DNA from: Clostridium_AW malenominatum
GTDB lineage: Bacteria; Bacillota; Clostridia; Clostridiales; Clostridiaceae
Reading direction: 5' to 3'
Assembly: GCF_039521365.1 (NCBI RefSeq)
Contig: NZ_BAAACF010000001.1
Location: 1,798,001 to 1,862,000 of the forward strand
Length of the DNA: 64,000 nt
In this document: positions 35,904 through 44,635 of the stretch, piece after piece
Layout of the letters: each line of letters starts with the position of its first letter
Numbering within the stretch: the stretch's first letter is position 1
Translations under genes and position numbers: made by a program
Notes under the pieces: model-generated
What the model was told of the DNA's origin: nothing
The model's input: only the letters and a program-made list of their open reading frames with translations
Databases searched by the model: none

Positions 35904-37526
35904 TTAAAACACAACCATCCTTTTGCATTTAATATAATTGAGACTTCTTATTATTTTTCTTATTTTTAATATGGATGAAGGACTTACACTAAATTCATCA
36001 AGTCCCATTCCTATTAGTAACGGAATTAACTCTTCTCTACTGGCCATTTCACCACACATTCCAACAGGAATACCAGCTTTATGTGCATTTTCAATTACTA
36101 ATTTTATTAATCTCAAAACCGCTAAATCGTTAAAATCATATAAATAAGATATCTTTTCATTGGTTCTATCTACTGCTAAAGTATATTGCATGAGGTCATT
36201 AGTTCCAATACTAAAGAAGTCCACTTCTTTAGCTAAAATATCGGATATTATTGCAGCAGAGGGTACTTCAATCATTATACCTACAAGTAAGTTCTTATTA
36301 TATTTTATGTTATCCTCTTCTAACTCCACTTTACATTCATCTAATAACTTTTTTGCTTTTCTAAGTTCATTTAAATTACAAATCATAGGAAACATAATTT
36401 GTAAATTCCCGTAGATAGAAGCTCTTAATAATGCCCTCAATTGGGTTTTAAATATATCTTTTCTATTAAGACATAATCGTATAGCTCTTAGTCCTAAAAA
36501 TGGATTTAACTCCTCTTCCATTGGTAAATAAGAAAGTTTTTTGTCCCCGCCTATATCTAAGGTTCTTATGACTACAGGCTTATCTTTAAATTTTTTCAAA
36601 ACTTCTTTATATTTATTAAATTGTTCTTCTTCTGAGGGCAAACCATCATTTTCCATATACAAAAATTCTGTTCTAAACAGTCCTATTCCTTCTCCTCCAT
36701 TTTTATTAACATCTTCCGCTTCTTTTAAATTTCCTATACTTCCATTCACCTGAAGTCTTTTTAAATCTAGAGTGAAAGTAGTTAAATTTTTATAATTTAG
36801 CAGCTCATTTTTTTCTTCCTGAATCTTGTTAATTTCTTTTCTATATACTTCTAAAGTTTCTTCATCTGGGTTTATTATAATGATTCCTTTATTTCCATCT
36901 AATATAATCAAATCTCCCGTATTAACTTCATTTAATAAATTCTTTATACCTACCACTACTGGAATACCTAAATTTCTTCCAATTATTGCAGAGTGCGAGG
37001 TAACTCCACCTATTTCTGTAGCAAAACCTAATACTTTTTTTCTTTTCATTTGAGCTGTTTGTGATGGAGTAATATCTTTACCTATTATTATAGAATCTTT
37101 TTCAACTACATTTATAAAATTTTCACTTTCACCTTTTAGTATGCTCAATATTCTACTTCCCACATCTTTAATGTCTGAAATTCTTTCTTTTATATATTCA
37201 TCCTCTATTTCCTTAAAAATTTTTATTAATTTATCTATTACCGTTTGAACTGCATATTCTGAATTAACTTTTTCATCTAATATTTTTTCCCTTATACTCC
37301 CCACAAATTCTGGATCTTCTAATATCATTAAATGACTCTCAAAAATATCTTTGTTTTTTTCCACTTTATGCAATTCTTTCATTCCCTTTTGTACAGCTTC
37401 ATTAAATCTTTCTAATTCTTTTAATTCATCTTTTACTACAATCTTTATAATATTAAACTCTTCTTCTTTTATAACAAAGGCTTTGCCAATTGCTATGCCA
37501 GAGGAAACTTTACTTCCTATAAGCAT
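35904..37526 (-). CDS. ptsI: Phosphoenolpyruvate-protein phosphotransferase (PTS enzyme I)
   Basis: Enzyme I takes phosphate from PEP and passes it to HPr to drive sugar import. About 540 residues. Motifs are the N-terminal LIGSKVSSGIAIGKAF, the phosphorylated histidine in GGVTSHSAIIGRNLGIP near residue 180, GIGLFRTEFLYM, the PEP-binding RTLDIGGDKKLSYL with LGLRAIRLCL, the IGTNDLMQYTLAVDR block and the proton-donating Cys in GMCGEMAS near 490. The start is the ATG at 37526 with GGAGG upstream; the longer frame to 37562 has no signal. HPr and sugar permeases are not adjacent. The VanW gene is divergent across a 120-nt gap. Confidence 0.96.
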   Translation of the reverse strand: MLIGSKVSSGIAIGKAFVIKEEEFNIIKIVVKDELKELERFNEAVQKGMKELHKVEKNKDIFESHLMILEDPEFVGSIREKILDEKVNSEYAVQTVIDKLIKIFKEIEDEYIKERISDIKDVGSRILSILKGESENFINVVEKDSIIIGKDITPSQTAQMKRKKVLGFATEIGGVTSHSAIIGRNLGIPVVVGIKNLLNEVNTGDLIILDGNKGIIIINPDEETLEVYRKEINKIQEEKNELLNYKNLTTFTLDLKRLQVNGSIGNLKEAEDVNKNGGEGIGLFRTEFLYMENDGLPSEEEQFNKYKEVLKKFKDKPVVIRTLDIGGDKKLSYLPMEEELNPFLGLRAIRLCLNRKDIFKTQLRALLRASIYGNLQIMFPMICNLNELRKAKKLLDECKVELEEDNIKYNKNLLVGIMIEVPSAAIISDILAKEVDFFSIGTNDLMQYTLAVDRTNEKISYLYDFNDLAVLRLIKLVIENAHKAGIPVGMCGEMASREELIPLLIGMGLDEFSVSPSSILKIRKIIRSLNYIKCKRMVVF

Positions 37527-37648
37527 AAAAAAACCTCCACACTGTAAATATATTACACACATTATATCATTTATTATAATTTGTCAGTAATAAAAAAGAC
37601 GCATTTGCTAAAAATATAATAGATAGTTCACGATAAGGAGTTGATTTC

Positions 37649-38983
37649 ATGAAGGCATGGAAAACCGTGGCAATTTCAATAATTACTATTTTAATAGGCG
37701 CAATAGCCCTTTACACCTCCTTTCATCTACAGGTTTCAAGATTTGATAATAAAATATATCCTAATACTTTTATAAATGATATTGATGTATCTGGGAAAAC
37801 AAAGGAAGAAGCCCACAATATTGTGACAAAAGCTTTAAATGATTTAAAAGAGAAAAAAATTTTTATTAAAGCTAGTGATAAGACTTATAACTTTTCACTA
37901 TCTAACATAAAGATGAATGATTCTTTAGATAATATATTAGATAAAGCTTTTTCTCAAGGAAAAAATTTAAATTTTTATAGCAAATACAAACTTATAAAAA
38001 GCAGTGAACGAAAGGATTATAATACTCTTTTAAATTATAAAGAAGATATCACAAAGATAGTGAATAAGATAGAAAAGGAAGTAAACAAGGACCCTAAAAA
38101 TGCTTCTATTAAATCTATAAATAATGGTAAACCAATAATTATTAAGGATGTAGCAGGAGAAAAGTTAGATAAAGAAGATTTGGTAAATAAAATCAATTTA
38201 AGTTTAAAAGATGGTGAAGATAGTAAAGAAATCATAGCTAAATTTCAAAAAACCGAGAGCAAAATAACTGAAAAAAAATTAATGGAAGTTAATTCTATAA
38301 TATCTTCTTATTCTACTAGTTTAGGCAATTCTCCTATAGGTAGAGTTAGAAATATACAGCTTGCCACAAGTTTTATAAACGGCACTCTCTTAATGCCTGG
38401 AGAGGATTTTAGCTTTAATAAAAAGGTTGGTAAAACTTCAGCTCAAAGAGGTTTTCAAGAAGCTCCTATAATATTAAATAATCGTTTAGAAAAAGGCATT
38501 GGTGGAGGTATATGTCAGGTTTCAACTACTTTATACAATGCTATTACTACTTCAAATATAAAACCTGTAGAAAGAGTAAATCACTCCATCCCTCCCGCTT
38601 ATATCGAACCTGGTTTTGATGCAACCGTGAGCGAAGATAGTATTGATTATAAGTTTAAAAATACCCTTTCTTATCCCTTATATATAGAAGGTTTTGTAAA
38701 AAACGGAAGTATATATTTTAATATTTATTCGAATTCTTCTCTTAATAAAATTAAATACAAACTTGTCAATGAAGTTTATGACGAAACTCCACCTAAAACT
38801 ATATATGAAGATGATCCTTCTTTACCTAAGGGAACTGTAGAAAAAGTTCAATCTGCTAAACCTGGTTGCAAGGTGAATGTTCATTTAGTAGGGTTTAAAG
38901 ATGGAAAGGAAATTTCTAGAACACTAATTTCAAAGGATGTTTATAAAGCTTCTGATGAAATAATTAAACGTGGTATTAAATAA
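37649..38983 (+). CDS. VanW family protein with peptidoglycan-binding-4 and G5 domains
   Basis: A 444-residue exported protein. The N-terminus has an uncleaved signal anchor (VAISIITILIGAIALYTSF). It is followed by PG_binding_4-type sequence around residues 40-210, then the VanW domain with SSYSTSLGNSPIGRVRNIQLA, GEDFSFNKKVGKTSAQRGFQ and GGGICQVSTTLYNA near residue 288, and a C-terminal G5-like beta domain (YDETPPKTIYEDDPSLPKGT). VanW occurs in some vancomycin-resistance clusters, but most family members are cell-wall-associated proteins of unknown function. A paralogous VanW protein is cut by the right edge of the window (63527-64000). AAGGAG precedes the ATG. Confidence 0.88.
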   Translation: MKAWKTVAISIITILIGAIALYTSFHLQVSRFDNKIYPNTFINDIDVSGKTKEEAHNIVTKALNDLKEKKIFIKASDKTYNFSLSNIKMNDSLDNILDKAFSQGKNLNFYSKYKLIKSSERKDYNTLLNYKEDITKIVNKIEKEVNKDPKNASIKSINNGKPIIIKDVAGEKLDKEDLVNKINLSLKDGEDSKEIIAKFQKTESKITEKKLMEVNSIISSYSTSLGNSPIGRVRNIQLATSFINGTLLMPGEDFSFNKKVGKTSAQRGFQEAPIILNNRLEKGIGGGICQVSTTLYNAITTSNIKPVERVNHSIPPAYIEPGFDATVSEDSIDYKFKNTLSYPLYIEGFVKNGSIYFNIYSNSSLNKIKYKLVNEVYDETPPKTIYEDDPSLPKGTVEKVQSAKPGCKVNVHLVGFKDGKEISRTLISKDVYKASDEIIKRGIK

Positions 38984-39036
38984 TAGCTATATGATAATAA
39001 TATTTTATATAAGTCTTAAGCTTAAGGAGGTACATT

Positions 39037-39213
39037 ATGAATAAAGTTGATAGCATTAAGGTAAATTCAGACACTAAAAAAAGACCTATAGAACAGCATG
39101 ATACAGCAGCTTGGGCCAATGTAGAATCTATTAAACCTATTTCTCAAGTTACTATACCAAGTGAAGTTGATATGCATAATGCTAAGGAATGGGTGGATTC
39201 AAATCAAAAGTAA
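39037..39213 (+). CDS. Small DUF3787-like protein
   Basis: A 58-residue protein with a good AAGGAGG ribosome binding site and its own terminator. The sequence has the run IEQHDTAAWANVESIKP, then VTIPSEVDMHNAKEWVDSNQK. This matches what I know of the clostridial DUF3787 family, whose members end in a PS-E-V-x-x-AK-x-WVD-x-N motif. Function is unknown. It follows the VanW gene by about 50 nt on the same strand and may be co-transcribed with it. Confidence 0.8.
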   Translation: MNKVDSIKVNSDTKKRPIEQHDTAAWANVESIKPISQVTIPSEVDMHNAKEWVDSNQK

Positions 39214-39235
39214 TTTTATGAACAAGTGTCATTAC

Positions 39236-39270
39236 AAAAGCCTTGATAACCTCAAGGCTTTTTTGTTTTT
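39236..39270 (+). terminator. Terminator after the DUF3787-like gene
   Basis: Perfect 11-bp inverted repeat (39236-39246 and 39252-39262) with a 5-nt loop and a T-rich tail to 39270. Confidence 0.9.
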
Positions 39271-39318
39271 CCTTTTTTATGATAAAATAATGTTATAAAT
39301 ATGCAAGAGGTGATTAAT

Positions 39319-40380
39319 TTGGATAAAATATTTAATGTAGGTCTTATTGGTTATAGTGCCGGCGGAAGAATTTATAATGGTCCTATTATAGACAGTGTAC
39401 CAGGCTTTCAGATAACAAAAATATTTGAAAGAAAGGACGAAAATGTACGTCTTGCAAATAAAAACTTCCCCAGGGCATCTATAGTCTCCAGTATTAATAA
39501 TATATTAGAAGATGAATTGATAGATTTAGTAGTTATTGCTGTACCCACTCCTCAGCACTACTCCTTGGCCAGACAATCTCTTTTATCGAACAGACATACT
39601 ATAGTGGAAAAACCTTTTACTATAACTTCTGAAGAAAGTGAAGATTTAATAAAATTAAGTGAAGAAAAAAATAAGCTTCTCTCCATTCATCATAATAGAA
39701 CTTGGGACAATGATTTTTTAACCGTTAAAAAAATCATTAAAGAAAGACTGCTTGGAAGATTAGTTCAGTACGAATGTAATTTTAATAGATTTAGACCTGA
39801 CATAAAACATAATACATGGAAGGAAGTAAATTCTAAAGGTTCTGGGGTTCTTTATGATTTAGGTTCTCATTTAATACATCAAGCCATATTTTTATTTGGT
39901 CTGCCTAAATACATAAATGCTAATGTAGGAATTGAAAGAACTGGTGGACTCGCTCCTGATTTCTTTAAACTCACCTTACACTATGATGATTTAACAGTGA
40001 ATTTAAATTCTAGCATGTTAGTACGTGCAAATCTCCCTCATTTTGTTTTACTAGGCGATAAAGGTTCCTATGTAAAATTCGGCATGGACCCTCAAGAAGA
40101 AGATTTAAAAAAAGGACTTATACCTAAAAATCATGAAGAATGGGGAATGGAGAGTGAAGATAATTGGGGTGAAATAGATACTTTAATTAATGGGATTCAT
40201 ATAAAAGGTAAAGTAGAAAGTGCTAAAGGAGACTATAGAAAATACTACCAAAATATATATAATACTCTCATAGGCAAAGACAAATTAATTATCACTCCTA
40301 AGCAGGCAAGAGACGTTATAAAAGTTATTGAGATGGCTATGGAAAGTAGCGACAAGGGCTGTACTGTGTCTTTTAAATAA
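39319..40380 (+). CDS. Gfo/Idh/MocA family NAD(P)-dependent oxidoreductase
   Basis: About 353 residues. The N-terminal Rossmann fold has GLIGYSAGGRIYNGPII, and the family's signature VEKPFTITSEES with the catalytic lysine follows DLVVIAVPTPQHY. The C-terminal substrate domain has HHNRTWDNDFLTVKKI and GSGVLYDLGSHLIHQAIFLFG with the conserved catalytic-region Asp and His. Members oxidise or reduce sugars, inositols or similar polyols; the closest general resemblance is to YvaA/IolW-type enzymes, but the substrate is uncertain. The frame opens at an ATG at 39301 with no ribosome binding site; a TTG at 39319 has GAGGTG 6 nt upstream and is preferred. The gene is flanked by terminators and is monocistronic. 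Confidence 0.87.
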   Translation: MDKIFNVGLIGYSAGGRIYNGPIIDSVPGFQITKIFERKDENVRLANKNFPRASIVSSINNILEDELIDLVVIAVPTPQHYSLARQSLLSNRHTIVEKPFTITSEESEDLIKLSEEKNKLLSIHHNRTWDNDFLTVKKIIKERLLGRLVQYECNFNRFRPDIKHNTWKEVNSKGSGVLYDLGSHLIHQAIFLFGLPKYINANVGIERTGGLAPDFFKLTLHYDDLTVNLNSSMLVRANLPHFVLLGDKGSYVKFGMDPQEEDLKKGLIPKNHEEWGMESEDNWGEIDTLINGIHIKGKVESAKGDYRKYYQNIYNTLIGKDKLIITPKQARDVIKVIEMAMESSDKGCTVSFK

Positions 40381-40427
40381 TATTATAAAAAGTAAGCTAA
40401 TTGTATTAAAGTAATATTAAAACCTTA

Positions 40428-40457
40428 AAAAAAGCACCCAAATTTGGGTGCTTTTTT
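40428..40457. terminator. Bidirectional terminator between oxidoreductase and PFOR 2
   Basis: Perfect 15-bp palindrome (40428-40442 with 40443-40457) made of an A run, GCACCCAAA and its complement. It serves the convergent Gfo/Idh/MocA gene and PFOR 2, which stops at 40459. Confidence 0.92.
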
Positions 40458-40458
40458 A

Positions 40459-43400
40459 TTAAAAGTTTTCTGATAGTGTTTTGTATATTCCATACCTTCT
40501 CTTTGCATCTTTTTCTGATTCACTAAACATATCTTCAGCAACTTCTGGGAATACGTTAGCTAAGGAAGTGTATCTTATTTCTCCTCTTATGAAATCTTGG
40601 TAAGATCCTTCTGGTTCCTTAGACTCAAGTATAAATGCTTTCTTTCCTTCTTCTTTAAGCTGAGGATTGTATCTATATAAATGCCAATATCCAGATTCAA
40701 CTGCTTTTTTCATTTCCATCATACTAGTTCCCATTCCTGATTTGATTCCGTGGCTAATACATGGAGCATATGCTATTATTAATGAAGGTCCTTTATAAGC
40801 CTCTGCTTCTCTTATTACTTTAAGGGTTTGAGTCATATTAGATCCCATTGCTATTTGGGCAACATACACATAGCCATAGCTCATAGCCATAAGTCCTAGG
40901 TCTTTCTTTCTTATTCTCTTTCCTGCCGCTGCAAATTTAGCCACAGCTGCAGTAGGTGTAGATTTAGACATTTGACCTCCTGTATTAGAATAAATTTCTG
41001 TATCAAAAACTAATAGATTTACATCCTCACCAGTAGCCAATACAGCATCTACTCCTCCAAATCCAATGTCATATGCCCAACCGTCTCCACCTATTATCCA
41101 AATAGATTTCTTAACTAAATAATCTTTTTTATCCATTATTTCTTTTAATACAGGGTCATTTGCATAATCTGTATTCTTTAATGCATTAACAACTTTTTCG
41201 GATGCAATTTTTGATTTTTCTCCATCATCTACATTTTCTAGCCACTCTCTTAAAGCTCCTCTTAGTTCATCACTAATATTTTTATTTAATGCTTCTTCAG
41301 CTAAAAGCATTAACTTTTCTCTTATTTGCTTAACACCTAGATACATTCCATATCCATATTCAGCATTATCTTCAAACAAGGAGTTCGCCCACGCTGGACC
41401 ATGACCTTTTTCGTTTGTTGTATATGCCGTGGATGGTGCACTTGCTGTCCAAATAGATGAACAACCTGTAGCATTAGCAATTATCATTCTATCTCCAAAT
41501 AGTTGAGTAACAAGTCTAGCATATGGAGTTTCTCCACAACCTGGACATGCTCCATTAAACTCTAAAAGTGGTTTATTATATTGACTTCCCTTAACAGTTC
41601 CTGGATCTTGAATATTGTGTTTTTCAGATAAGGTAACTGCAAAATCCCAGTTATCTGCTTCCATTTCAATTTCTTGTTCCGCTGGCTTCATAATCAAGGC
41701 TTTACCCGGAGCTGGGCAAATATCTGCGCAGTTTCCGCAACCAGTACAATCTAGTGGAGCTATCTGAATTCTATACCCATAACTTTCAAGTCCTTTTCCT
41801 ACTGCCTTTTTAGTTTTAAATGTATCTGGAGCCTTAGCTTTTTCCTCATCATTTAATAAGAATGGTCTCACTGTAGCATGAGGACATATATATGAGCATT
41901 GATTACATTGAATACATTTGTCAATCTGCCACTCAGGAATATATACTGCAATTCCTCTCTTCTCATAAGCTGTTGTTCCTAGTGGGAAAGAACCATCCTC
42001 TATTCCATTGAAAGCACTTACAGGTAATTCGTCCCCTTCCATTCTAGCAACAGGAATTTGAATGTTTTTAACGAAATCTGGTACGCCCTTTATAACATCC
42101 TTTTCTACCTTAACACTACTCCAACTCTGAGGAATGCTTACTTTATGAAGCTCTTCTACGCCCTTATCTACAGCTGATTTATTCATTTGAACAATTTTTT
42201 CACCTTTTTTACCGTAGGTTTTCTCTATAGAATCTTTAAGATATTTTACTGCATCTTCTATTGGAATAACCTTTGCTAGTTTAAAGAAAGCTGCTTGCAT
42301 TATCATATTTATTCTTCCGCCAAGCCCTATGCTTCCTGCTATTCCAACGGCATCAATAGTGTAAAAGTCAATATTATTGTCCGCTATATACTTTTTAACG
42401 TAATCTGGTAATTTTTCTCCTAATTCTTCTTCATTCCATGGACAATTCAGAACAAAAGTACCACCTTTTTTAAGTCCTTGTAATAAATCGTAATTATATA
42501 AGAAGGACCTATTATGACAAGCAATATAATCTGAATTATAAACTAAATATGGTGATTTTATTGGCTTCTTACCAAATCTTAAGTGAGAGACAGTTGTACC
42601 TCCAGATTTTTTACTATCATATGAGAAATATGCCTGGGCATATAAGTTTGTCTTATCTCCTATAATTTTTACTGCTGTCTTATTTGCTCCTACAGTTCCG
42701 TCAGAACCTAAACCATAGAACTTACAACTTATTGTTCCTTCCGGAGTAGTATCTATAATCCCTTTTGAAGGTAGTGACGTATGGGTTACGTCGTCATTTA
42801 TTCCAATGGTAAAATTATTCTTTGGATTATTTTCCTTCAAGTTATCGAATACAGCTATCATTTGGGATGGAGTTGTATCTTTGGAACCGAGTCCATATCT
42901 TCCACCTACTATTACTGGTTTTTTATCATTTTTATAAAATATATTTGATATATCTAAATATAAAGGCTCTGCTACTGATCCTGGTTCTTTTGTTCTGTCT
43001 AAAACTGCTATTTTCTCTACTGTTTTAGGCAATACCTTTAAAAAATATTGCTCACAGAAAGGTCTATATAGTCTAACTTTTATAAAACCAACCTTTTCTC
43101 CTCTTGCCATAAGATAATCTATAGTTTCTTCTAAAGTGTCGCATACTGAACCCATAGCAACTATTATATGCTTTGCATCTTCTGCACCATAGTAGTCAAA
43201 TGGATGATATTCTCTTCCTGTAATATTTTTAATCATTCCCATATAGTCATTAACTATATCAGGAACTGCTTGGTAAAATTTATTGGAAGCTTCTCTTCCT
43301 TGGAAGTATATGTCTGGATTTTGTGCTGTTCCTCTAATCACTGGGTGTTCAGGATTTAAAGCTCTTTTCCTAAATTCATCTATAGCGTCATAGTCTACAA

Positions 43401-43980
43401 TTTTAGCCACATCTTCATAATTTATAAGTTCTACCTTTTGATATTCATGGGAAGTTCTAAATCCGTCAAAAAAATGTAGGAATGGAACTCTAGATTTTAT
43501 TGCTGCTAAGTGAGATACAAAACCTAAATCCATTGCTTCTTGTACGTTAGAAGACGCAAGTAATGCAAATCCTGTTTGTCTACAAGCCATTACGTCTTGG
43601 TGATCTCCAAATATAGATAGTGCATGAGCTGCAAGAGCACGAGCACTAACGTGAAATACTGCTGGAAGTAATTCTCCTGCCATTTTATACATATTAGGTA
43701 TCATAAGAAGTAAACCTTGGGATGCTGTATATGTTGTAGTGAGTGCTCCGGTTGCTAAAGAACCATGTACTGCCCCTGCCGCACCAGCTTCTGACTGCAT
43801 CTCGGCAACCTTCACCCTTTGACCAAATATATTTGTTTTTCCGTGGGCAGACCATTCGTCAACTCCTTCAGCCATAGGGGTTGATGGTGTTATTGGATAA
43901 ATAGCGGCAACTTCAGTGAAGGCATAGGAAGCATATGCCGCAGCCTGGTTCCCATCCATTGTTTTTGTAACTTTTGTCAT
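40459..43980 (-). CDS. nifJ: Pyruvate:ferredoxin (flavodoxin) oxidoreductase, copy 2
   Basis: A second full-length PFOR, also 1173 residues. All functional motifs are intact: TYTASQGLLLMIPNMYK, ferredoxin motifs CIQCNQCSYICP near residue 687 and CTGCGNCADICP near 746, proximal-cluster cysteines in CPGCGETPYARL and ATGCSSIW, GDGWAYDIGFGG and NTGGQMSKSTP in the TPP domain. The copy at 5.2-8.7 kb is clearly related over the whole length. An AGGAGGAG ribosome binding site lies 8 nt before the ATG. No Rex-like operator comparable to that of copy 1 is seen upstream. A 53-codon small gene ends 27 nt upstream on the same strand and may be co-transcribed. It could serve another 2-oxoacid, but the sequence looks like pyruvate specificity. 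Confidence 0.96.
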   Translation of the reverse strand: MTKVTKTMDGNQAAAYASYAFTEVAAIYPITPSTPMAEGVDEWSAHGKTNIFGQRVKVAEMQSEAGAAGAVHGSLATGALTTTYTASQGLLLMIPNMYKMAGELLPAVFHVSARALAAHALSIFGDHQDVMACRQTGFALLASSNVQEAMDLGFVSHLAAIKSRVPFLHFFDGFRTSHEYQKVELINYEDVAKIVDYDAIDEFRKRALNPEHPVIRGTAQNPDIYFQGREASNKFYQAVPDIVNDYMGMIKNITGREYHPFDYYGAEDAKHIIVAMGSVCDTLEETIDYLMARGEKVGFIKVRLYRPFCEQYFLKVLPKTVEKIAVLDRTKEPGSVAEPLYLDISNIFYKNDKKPVIVGGRYGLGSKDTTPSQMIAVFDNLKENNPKNNFTIGINDDVTHTSLPSKGIIDTTPEGTISCKFYGLGSDGTVGANKTAVKIIGDKTNLYAQAYFSYDSKKSGGTTVSHLRFGKKPIKSPYLVYNSDYIACHNRSFLYNYDLLQGLKKGGTFVLNCPWNEEELGEKLPDYVKKYIADNNIDFYTIDAVGIAGSIGLGGRINMIMQAAFFKLAKVIPIEDAVKYLKDSIEKTYGKKGEKIVQMNKSAVDKGVEELHKVSIPQSWSSVKVEKDVIKGVPDFVKNIQIPVARMEGDELPVSAFNGIEDGSFPLGTTAYEKRGIAVYIPEWQIDKCIQCNQCSYICPHATVRPFLLNDEEKAKAPDTFKTKKAVGKGLESYGYRIQIAPLDCTGCGNCADICPAPGKALIMKPAEQEIEMEADNWDFAVTLSEKHNIQDPGTVKGSQYNKPLLEFNGACPGCGETPYARLVTQLFGDRMIIANATGCSSIWTASAPSTAYTTNEKGHGPAWANSLFEDNAEYGYGMYLGVKQIREKLMLLAEEALNKNISDELRGALREWLENVDDGEKSKIASEKVVNALKNTDYANDPVLKEIMDKKDYLVKKSIWIIGGDGWAYDIGFGGVDAVLATGEDVNLLVFDTEIYSNTGGQMSKSTPTAAVAKFAAAGKRIRKKDLGLMAMSYGYVYVAQIAMGSNMTQTLKVIREAEAYKGPSLIIAYAPCISHGIKSGMGTSMMEMKKAVESGYWHLYRYNPQLKEEGKKAFILESKEPEGSYQDFIRGEIRYTSLANVFPEVAEDMFSESEKDAKRRYGIYKTLSENF

Positions 43981-44007
43981 GATTTAATCTCCTCCTATTT
44001 TTATATG

Positions 44008-44169
44008 TTAAAGAACATCTATGTCTTTTCTGTCATTAACGCTATCATTAATTGCTTTTCTTTCTAAGGTTTGAGAAAACTCATTTACACTGTGTTGTCC
44101 CTGAGTTTTCACACCCTTTTTAATATAATCTTTTCTATTTTCATCTTTTACTTCATCTCTACTTTTCAT
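44008..44169 (-). CDS. Small hypothetical protein upstream of PFOR 2
   Basis: A 53-residue open frame with a strong AGGAGG ribosome binding site 7 nt before its ATG. The product is very hydrophilic (KSRDEVKDENRKDYIKKG, then SVNEFSQTLERKAINDS) and contains no cysteine, signal or membrane segment. I do not recognise the family. It lies 27 nt before PFOR 2 on the same strand. The strong translation signal is the main reason to treat it as real. The remaining 44170-44262 is AT-rich and probably holds its promoter. Confidence 0.6.
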   Translation of the reverse strand: MKSRDEVKDENRKDYIKKGVKTQGQHSVNEFSQTLERKAINDSVNDRKDIDVL

Positions 44170-44262
44170 ATTTCATCCTCCTAATTTATAATTATTATGA
44201 ATTTATAATTCCCTTATAAATAATTATCTATCCTCAAAAAAATTATTTTTCAAAAAATAGAA

Positions 44263-44291
44263 AAGGGATTTGATATTTTCTATCAAATCCC
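44263..44291 (-). terminator. Terminator after the 69-residue small gene
   Basis: Perfect 12-bp inverted repeat (44263-44274 and 44280-44291) with a 5-nt loop, followed on the minus strand by TTTTCTATTTTTT. Confidence 0.88.
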
Positions 44292-44303
44292 TATATATTT
44301 TAA

Positions 44304-44513
44304 TCAAGATATCGCTATTATTTGATTAGTGTTAAAAAACACTATAGCTCCTGCTGGTATACCGTCATATCCTACAGTTAATTTCAAAACTAGAATATTT
44401 CCTTCCCTAGATGCTTCTACAATTTCTCCTACAGCTATAGGAAAAGTAGCACTAGTTGTAACTACAGTAACTGTTACTCCATCGAACAAATAAGCAATCT
44501 TATTTAAATCCAT
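44304..44513 (-). CDS. Small beta-rich hypothetical protein
   Basis: A 69-residue protein with AGGAGGTGA upstream of its ATG at 44513; a GTG at 44522 lies within that signal and is unlikely as a start. The sequence alternates hydrophobic and polar residues (VTVTVVTTSATFPIAVGEIVEAS, then NILVLKLTVGYDGIPAGAIVFFNTNQIIAI), as in a small all-beta barrel. It faintly resembles Bacillus DUF2642-type spore-associated small proteins in its final IxFFxxNQIIAI stretch, but I cannot confirm this. It is monocistronic with its own terminator. Confidence 0.7.
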   Translation of the reverse strand: MDLNKIAYLFDGVTVTVVTTSATFPIAVGEIVEASREGNILVLKLTVGYDGIPAGAIVFFNTNQIIAIS

Positions 44514-44635
44514 AAAGTTCACCTCCTTGCTTGCATAAGTACATCATTTTCTAACCTTTTGTTGTTACTTATAGAGGGAACTCTAATAATACTATATGAA
44601 TAATTTAAAAATTAGTGATTAAGAATTTATTCCTT

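Noticed and set aside
44170..44262. Sporulation-sigma promoter upstream of the 53-residue gene
   Set aside because: Several AT-rich hexamers could be fitted with different spacings, so no promoter can be assigned reliably.
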